Below are positions 29,694-34,155 of a stretch of DNA of 34,155 bases, one piece after another. A program made the position numbers and the translations under genes. Position 1 is the stretch's first letter. Each line of letters starts with the position of its first letter. The DNA lies in the NCBI GenBank assembly GCA_023382535.1, contig JAHDWA010000086.1:1-34155 (forward strand), written 5' to 3'. Below the pieces are notes generated by a model. It had not been told where the DNA came from, searched no databases, and was given only the letters and a program-made list of their open reading frames with translations. This DNA is from Anaerolineae bacterium (GTDB lineage Bacteria; Chloroflexota; Anaerolineae; 4572-78; J111).

Positions 29694-30851
29694 TCAGAGG
29701 CTGGCGATTTCGACATAAGGAAGACGCTGATCGAGTTTTTCATGAAATGCTGCTTCATCATGCCAGCAGACGCTATACAGGCGGCTGTAATAAGGAATAT
29801 GCGCAAATTTCCGAGCAACGCCCAGGAGCGGGTCACGGGTAGACAGGCCAACCATTAAATAAGCATAACCGCGCTCCACCGCTAAATTATACACATTTTG
29901 CAGCAAGATGCCGAAGATGTCGGGGCGGTTCTCGGCGACGCAGATGAAGCTGGCATAGGCAAAGTGGATCGGCTGGCCGGGCGATGGCAGCGGCTTTGCC
30001 CCGCTCAGACGCAGCCAGCCGTTCAAGAGCGGTCTGAGCCGGCGCAAAGAGCCGTTGTAGTCCCGAACAACGGTCTGCTTGTAGCTCGACTGGTCCCACA
30101 GGCCGATAACCCCCACAATTTCCCCCTGGCGGCGGGCGACAATAAAATCCTCCGCTTGAAAGCCCCGGGTAGTTGGGCTGTTGCAGAAATCATCCTCGGT
30201 ATAGACCGGGAAAAACTGCTTGGTCGGACCGTGCTGCCGGAGAAAGGCGGCGATGGCGGGGAGATCGGCGGGGGCGGCGGAACGAATCTCGAACATCCTG
30301 CGTGTTGCGTCCCAAGGGGAGGCTGCGCTCTGTTGCGGGTTACGTGAGCGTAATCGAAAGAGGGGTTTTTTCAGAATAATCGCCGCTGTACAGAGCCGGT
30401 CAACCTCCCGATAAACGGGGAAGTGGCGGCGAGCACGGTCCACCAGAAGGCCCTGAGCCTGAGTATTACCCTCGATAATAGTCGTAATGTAACCAGCCAC
30501 CCGGCCATCAGCATGGAGGTGGTGAAAGTAGTGAAAGCCGCCGGAAACAACCCACCGCCCGCGAAAACGCTCGTCCACGCGGAGCTGGCCGATATAGCCG
30601 ACTTCTTCTATTTGGCCATTGACAAAAAGGGGCCGCGTGGTGCGGGTGGCTACGGCCGCAACCTCACCACCCGGCTGCCGGCGAGCGACCAGCACCTGGC
30701 AAAACCGGCCCATCGTGCCGCAGCCGAGAAAATAATCCGGCTCGCGCTCGTAGGTTACGGTGATCTGGCCGGGAACCGGGTCGTTGGCCAGGAGCCGCCG
30801 GATGGCGGGATCGTCGGCGGGAGTGGCTAATTCAAAAACAAACTCACTCAA
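29694..30851 (-). CDS. GNAT-family N-acyltransferase (two-domain)
   Basis: This 385-residue protein looks like a double GNAT protein. The N-terminal domain (about 1-165) has EEVGYIGQLRVDERFRGRWVVSGGFHYF, a typical GNAT acyl-CoA-binding strand-loop. The second domain (about 187-375) has EIRSAAPADLPAIAAFLRQHG, DFIVARRQGEIVGVIGLWDQ and NVYNLAVERGYAYLMVGLS. The substrates are unknown. The start is TTG at 30851 with no clear ribosome binding site, so it could be slightly different. It is followed 33 bp downstream by the GNAT-like gene. Confidence 0.75.
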   Translation of the reverse strand: MSEFVFELATPADDPAIRRLLANDPVPGQITVTYEREPDYFLGCGTMGRFCQVLVARRQPGGEVAAVATRTTRPLFVNGQIEEVGYIGQLRVDERFRGRWVVSGGFHYFHHLHADGRVAGYITTIIEGNTQAQGLLVDRARRHFPVYREVDRLCTAAIILKKPLFRLRSRNPQQSAASPWDATRRMFEIRSAAPADLPAIAAFLRQHGPTKQFFPVYTEDDFCNSPTTRGFQAEDFIVARRQGEIVGVIGLWDQSSYKQTVVRDYNGSLRRLRPLLNGWLRLSGAKPLPSPGQPIHFAYASFICVAENRPDIFGILLQNVYNLAVERGYAYLMVGLSTRDPLLGVARKFAHIPYYSRLYSVCWHDEAAFHEKLDQRLPYVEIASL

Positions 30852-30860
30852 AGGGTTATC

Positions 30861-31410
30861 TCAATTAAAAATTGACAATTGACCATTGACTGTTGATCGT
30901 TGACAATTGTCAATAATTAACAGTCAATAATCAATTGTCAACGATTGGGTGTCCGCACCTGCTTTTTAGCCAGCACCGTTTTGATGCTGGCGTTGATGAT
31001 TTTACTCAATTCCTCACACTCAGCCGAAACAAAATCAAGCTGGGTCGCAGTAAGCATCTCACTGCGCCGGATAACCTGTATCCAGACTCCGGTCTCGTTA
31101 AGTTCCTTTAGAGTGATTTTGAGTTTGTGCACAAAATCGCCGGGGCTTTCGGCGCTGCGGGCTTCGGCGTAGTTTGGGGCCGGCGACGTGCCACTGCGCA
31201 GGAGCTGTTCGGCAATATGTTTGCCAGCCTGGGTTTTGGGCAGTTCGGCGCAGAGGTGGATGATGCTGACGGCGAAATCAATGAGCCGGTTCTGGATGTC
31301 GTCGCCTTTGGCCATATGCGTCTCCTTTTAATGTTCCTTCAATTGACCATTGACCATTGACCGTTGACTGTTGACAATTCCAAAGAGCCAACAATCAATG
31401 GTCAATTTGC
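30861..31410 (-). mobile_element. Second S23/IVP element between heptamer arrays
   Basis: Two arrays of 7-bp TTGAC-type units flank the S23-like gene: 30868-30946 and 31338-31410. Each is itself a hairpin: ATCGTTGACAATTG (30896-30909) with CAATTGTCAACGAT (30932-30945), and AATTGACCATTG (31341-31352) with CAATGGTCAATT (31396-31407). The first also contains a near copy of the second. The gene's TGA stop (30938-30940) lies inside a repeat arm, as in the element at 8518-8965. Confidence 0.55.
30938..31315 (-). CDS. Four-helix-bundle protein, S23/IVP family
   Basis: This 125-residue helical protein is of the same family as the gene at 8588-8956. It has IQNRLIDFAVSIIHLCAELPKTQAGKHIAEQLLRSGTSPAPNYAEARSAES in pattern, then DFVHKLKITLKELNETGVWIQVI and a basic tail. 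It is only distantly similar to the first copy, so the two are not a recent duplication. The ATG has AAGGAG 6 nt upstream. It lies between the radical SAM gene and the GNAT gene on the same strand, surrounded by heptamer arrays. The function is unknown; nucleic-acid binding is inferred from relatives. Confidence 0.85.
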   Translation of the reverse strand: MAKGDDIQNRLIDFAVSIIHLCAELPKTQAGKHIAEQLLRSGTSPAPNYAEARSAESPGDFVHKLKITLKELNETGVWIQVIRRSEMLTATQLDFVSAECEELSKIINASIKTVLAKKQVRTPNR

Positions 31411-31416
31411 TAATTG

Positions 31417-32775
31417 TTAATGAGCTTTTAAGAGCTGCCCCCGCCAGCCCGCATCCCCCAGCGGATAGTGATCCCGCTGGCCGACCTCGGCGCGGATCAT
31501 GGCGTTGATGATGAAGAAATGTCGCAGCATAAAAAAGTCGGGCCGGTTGAGCGGATCGAGGCCGCGGCGGAAGATACTGGAGATGGAGTAGAAAGCCTTA
31601 CGGGCAGCCAGGCAGCCGGCCTGCAGCGCTTCGGGCGTCATTTGGGCCGGCTGAAAGGGGATTTTATTGTAGCTGTAGCCATCGTCGAGCCACCAGGCTG
31701 GGTAGAGCAGGCGCTTCTCGGCTTCCAGGCGCTGGTACAGAGGCGTGCCAGGGAAAGGGGTCAAATGGTTGAACGCGCTAATGAAAAAGCGGTGCTGCCG
31801 GGCAAACTCGACTGTTTCGGCAAAGGAGGCCGGGGTATCCAGGTCATAGCCGAAAATGAAGGTGACATAGAGTTTAATCCCAAAACGGCGCAGGTTGGCC
31901 AGAGCCTGCTCGTAGCCGCCTTTCATCGTGTTGAAGCCCTTGTCCATCGCCCGCAGATTTTCAGGGTTGAGGCTCTCAAAGCCGATGAGCAGGCCCTCGC
32001 AGCCGCTCCGCACCAGCAGGTCAAGAAATTCCTCGTCATGAGCCGCGTTGATGCTGGCCTGGCTGACCCAGCGCAGCTTGAGCGGGATGAGCGCCCGGAA
32101 AAACTCCTTAGCCTGGCGCATGTTGGAGGTGATGTTGTCGTCCACAAAGAAAAAGAATTTCTTTTTTTCCTGCTGCATGGCCTTTAACTCGGCGATGATG
32201 TCGTCAGCAGGGCGGCGGTTTTGGGTTTTGTTGAAGACGGTCTGGACGGCGCAAAAATCGCACTTGAAATGGCAGCCTCGACCCGCCTCGACCAGGCCAA
32301 TGGGCAAATAGCGCTTGCCCCGAAAAATGGTGCGATCCGGCTTCAAGCCGGTCAGGGAGGGCCGCTCCGGCTGCCGGTAAATCTTGGCCAGCTTGCCGTG
32401 GCGAAAATCGTCTATAAGCTGCGGCCACAATCCCTCCGCCTCGCCGATGACCACCGCTTCGGCGTAGTCAGCTACTTCTTCGGGGCAGAGGGTGGCGTGG
32501 AAGCCGCCCATGACGACCGGCACGCCGCGCCGGCGGTAGTCACTGGCGATTTGATAAGCCCGCTTGGCAGTGTAGGTTTCGATGCTGATGGCAACCAGGT
32601 CGGTTGGCTCGTCGAAAGGGATGGCCTCCATGCGGTCGTCGTAGAATTTGACCTCGACCTCTGGGGGCGTCAACCCGGCGATAACCGCCGCCGGCAGCGG
32701 CTCCATCTGCCAGGTGCCGATGTAGGGCTGGCCCGGTCGCCGGCCAATGCAGGGGTGAATGATGGTCAGTCTCAC
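31417..32775 (-). CDS. B12-binding-type radical SAM enzyme
   Basis: This 452-residue enzyme has an N-terminal cobalamin-binding-like Rossmann domain (about 1-130; DRMEAIPFDEPTDLVAISIETYTAKRAYQIA and VVMGGFHATLCPEEV) and a radical SAM domain with the cluster motif GRGCHFKCDFCAVQ (C-x3-C-x2-C) near residue 170. VDDNITSNMRQAKEF and FIFGYDLDTPASFAETVEFAR are typical of the B4070/BchE-like group. Such enzymes methylate or rearrange unactivated carbons in natural products, lipids or cofactors; the substrate is unknown. It starts with GTG at 32775. It is first of a same-strand run S23-GNAT-GNAT-like-GH3. Confidence 0.88.
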   Translation of the reverse strand: MRLTIIHPCIGRRPGQPYIGTWQMEPLPAAVIAGLTPPEVEVKFYDDRMEAIPFDEPTDLVAISIETYTAKRAYQIASDYRRRGVPVVMGGFHATLCPEEVADYAEAVVIGEAEGLWPQLIDDFRHGKLAKIYRQPERPSLTGLKPDRTIFRGKRYLPIGLVEAGRGCHFKCDFCAVQTVFNKTQNRRPADDIIAELKAMQQEKKKFFFFVDDNITSNMRQAKEFFRALIPLKLRWVSQASINAAHDEEFLDLLVRSGCEGLLIGFESLNPENLRAMDKGFNTMKGGYEQALANLRRFGIKLYVTFIFGYDLDTPASFAETVEFARQHRFFISAFNHLTPFPGTPLYQRLEAEKRLLYPAWWLDDGYSYNKIPFQPAQMTPEALQAGCLAARKAFYSISSIFRRGLDPLNRPDFFMLRHFFIINAMIRAEVGQRDHYPLGDAGWRGQLLKAH

Positions 32776-32911
32776 GCGCTAACCTCTTGGGGGAAGGCTA
32801 AGGCTGAGGCTAAGGCAAAGTACAGCTTTGGTAAACTCATTGCGACATCAACTTTGATCCAAATCGGGTGGAAACATAAAACCTAAATCGCCTCTATCGC
32901 GCATTATAAAT

Positions 32912-34081
32912 CTAACTCACGTAGCACATAGCTTCGCGATTAAACCATTCAGGTAAATTTGTCTGATCGTTATATTTTGCCCCAGTTGTAATCACTTCCT
33001 GTAATTCACAATCCAAGTTGGCTCCGCGTAAATCAGCTTCGGTTAGATTACTTCCGCAAAGATCAGCCCCCAGTAGGTTTGCTCCACATAAATTTGCTTT
33101 TGTTAAATCGGCCGAAATCAAAACTGCATCTGTTAAGTCTGTTCGACTTAGGTTAGCTTCAACCAATTTAGCTCGAATCAAATAAGCTTCGTGTAAATTG
33201 GCTTTACTAAGATCAGCTCTTTCCAGATAAGCGTAAGAGAGGTCAGCTTCTTGAAGATTAGCTCCACTCAAATTAAGACCCCTTAACAAAGCACCACTGA
33301 GGTCATTCTTTTGCAGATTGACCCCACGTAAATTCAGTAGTTTACCCTGCTCAAAGTTGGCAACAATCTTTTTCTGTAGTTCAATTGACGATTTCCTGAT
33401 ATCATTTTTCTTATCAAAGAAATATCTGGTTTCCAATATTGGAGCCCTTCCAGATTTAAGAAGATCATCCCCTAAGCTTACTAAACTTTGTATTAACAAT
33501 TCTAGCCCAATTGTAGTACAGATATAAACATATGGCGCTACTTCATTGGAAGGCCAAGGAAGGTATTTTTCTACGCTAGGTAAACCTCTGGCAAGAATGC
33601 CTAACTCAATTTTATTAACGATTATCTCTCCAGAGTCATTCAGATAGGACTCAAATAGATTTCCTCCAGTTACAACAATGGGGAAATTTATCGAGCATAA
33701 TTGTTCCTCATTATCCTCAATAGCGGAAGCAACAGCAGAATTCAGCGCGCTAAAAACTGCTTTATAGGGTACATCTGAATTATCGTTGGCACTACGCAAA
33801 GCCTCTATCACTCCATAACCAACACGATTGTGAATCCTGGAAAGAAAGAATTGTGGGCGCAAAATTTTCAGATATTCGTACCCAATCTCGGTACATATCG
33901 CTGTACCGAACAAAAATGCTTCACTGTATCGCAAATCGTCAATGGCTATATTCTTTTCTGTAAACAACACCCAAGGCTTTCTTTTTCCTAACTTACATTC
34001 CACACGACAATAGATCGCTATGGAAGGATAACCCTCATAAAACAACGATGATAGCTCCACAAGTCCCTCACCTACTGGCAA
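32912..34081 (-). CDS. Pentapeptide-repeat protein with unrecognised N-terminal domain
   Basis: This 389-residue protein has a C-terminal pentapeptide-repeat domain (about 245-360), with repeats of the form A(D/N)L-x-x such as GANLQEADLSYAYLERADLS, predicting a right-handed beta-helix. The N-terminal about 230 residues do not match anything I recognise; ECKLGKRKPWVLFTEKNIAI and INFPIVVTGGNLFESYL may belong to a sensor or nuclease-like fold. The frame is open only a few codons upstream, with a TAA at about 34103, so TTG at 34081 is the listed start, though it lacks a ribosome binding site. AT-rich composition, unlike its neighbours, suggests transfer. Confidence 0.75.
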   Translation of the reverse strand: MPVGEGLVELSSLFYEGYPSIAIYCRVECKLGKRKPWVLFTEKNIAIDDLRYSEAFLFGTAICTEIGYEYLKILRPQFFLSRIHNRVGYGVIEALRSANDNSDVPYKAVFSALNSAVASAIEDNEEQLCSINFPIVVTGGNLFESYLNDSGEIIVNKIELGILARGLPSVEKYLPWPSNEVAPYVYICTTIGLELLIQSLVSLGDDLLKSGRAPILETRYFFDKKNDIRKSSIELQKKIVANFEQGKLLNLRGVNLQKNDLSGALLRGLNLSGANLQEADLSYAYLERADLSKANLHEAYLIRAKLVEANLSRTDLTDAVLISADLTKANLCGANLLGADLCGSNLTEADLRGANLDCELQEVITTGAKYNDQTNLPEWFNREAMCYVS

Positions 34082-34155
34082 AAAGCCCGGATGAATATAT
34101 TAGACGTGTTGCGAAATAAGGATAAAACGATAGGCCAGGAAAAATCATATCATTG

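Noticed and set aside
30868..31410. CRISPR-like array
   Set aside because: Units are 7 bp in direct tandem without spacers.

Overview
The window looks like about 34 kb of chromosome from a Chloroflexota bacterium, most likely Anaerolineae-like. This is an inference. It rests on a LysW carrier-protein amino-acid pathway, an ECF sigma factor paired with a DUF5667-type membrane protein, a TIGR03936-family protein, a bacterial GH3-family enzyme, a moderately high GC content with AT-rich gaps, and many small palindromic repeats between genes. No rRNA, tRNA or CRISPR was found.

Layout. (1) 1-309: 5' end of a GAF-domain signalling protein on the minus strand. (2) 408-2661: lysW-lysX-lysY, ended by a strong terminator. 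(3) 2740-8965: an accessory block with a chromate-resistance cassette (ChrB, a separate ChrB C-terminal-domain protein, ChrA), a LMW-phosphatase/ArsC-like protein, an MFS transporter, a lone DNA methyltransferase and a four-helix-bundle (S23/IVP) gene whose ends lie in a near-perfect inverted repeat. (4) 8980-12608: the rest of the LysW pathway (lysZ-lysJ-[nucleoside deoxyribosyltransferase-like]-lysK). The block in (3) therefore splits the lysine/arginine gene set in two. (5) 12634-20025: mixed housekeeping and accessory genes (Uma2, PTR1/FolM-like SDR, ECF sigma with membrane partner, HAD hydrolase, GlcG/HbpS-like, HIT, BirA, HflX). (6) 20271-26745: small membrane protein, unknown protein, orphan UPF0175 antitoxin, an LPXTG-like surface protein, DUF2344/Nudix/DUF5996 genes, then cytidylate-kinase-like, nuclease-like and hpt. 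(7) 26785-27040, minus strand: an unannotated, promoter-driven, highly structured RNA candidate. (8) 27108-32775, minus strand: a possible biosynthetic set (B12-binding-type radical SAM, second S23-like gene, GNAT, GNAT-like, GH3 acyl-adenylating enzyme). (9) 32912-34081: pentapeptide-repeat protein with an unrecognised N-terminal region.

The main novelty is a shared repeat architecture. Many gaps hold imperfect hairpins whose arms are degenerate 7-bp or 8-bp tandem repeats. Two such arrays bracket the two S23-like genes, and in both cases the stop codon lies inside the repeat. Two others sit in frame inside coding sequence (lysK and the GH3 gene). The arrangement resembles the S23-encoding intervening sequences of 23S rRNA and the in-frame palindromic elements of Rickettsia, but here it lies in intergenic and protein-coding DNA. 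A second repeat family of about 95 bp is present twice.
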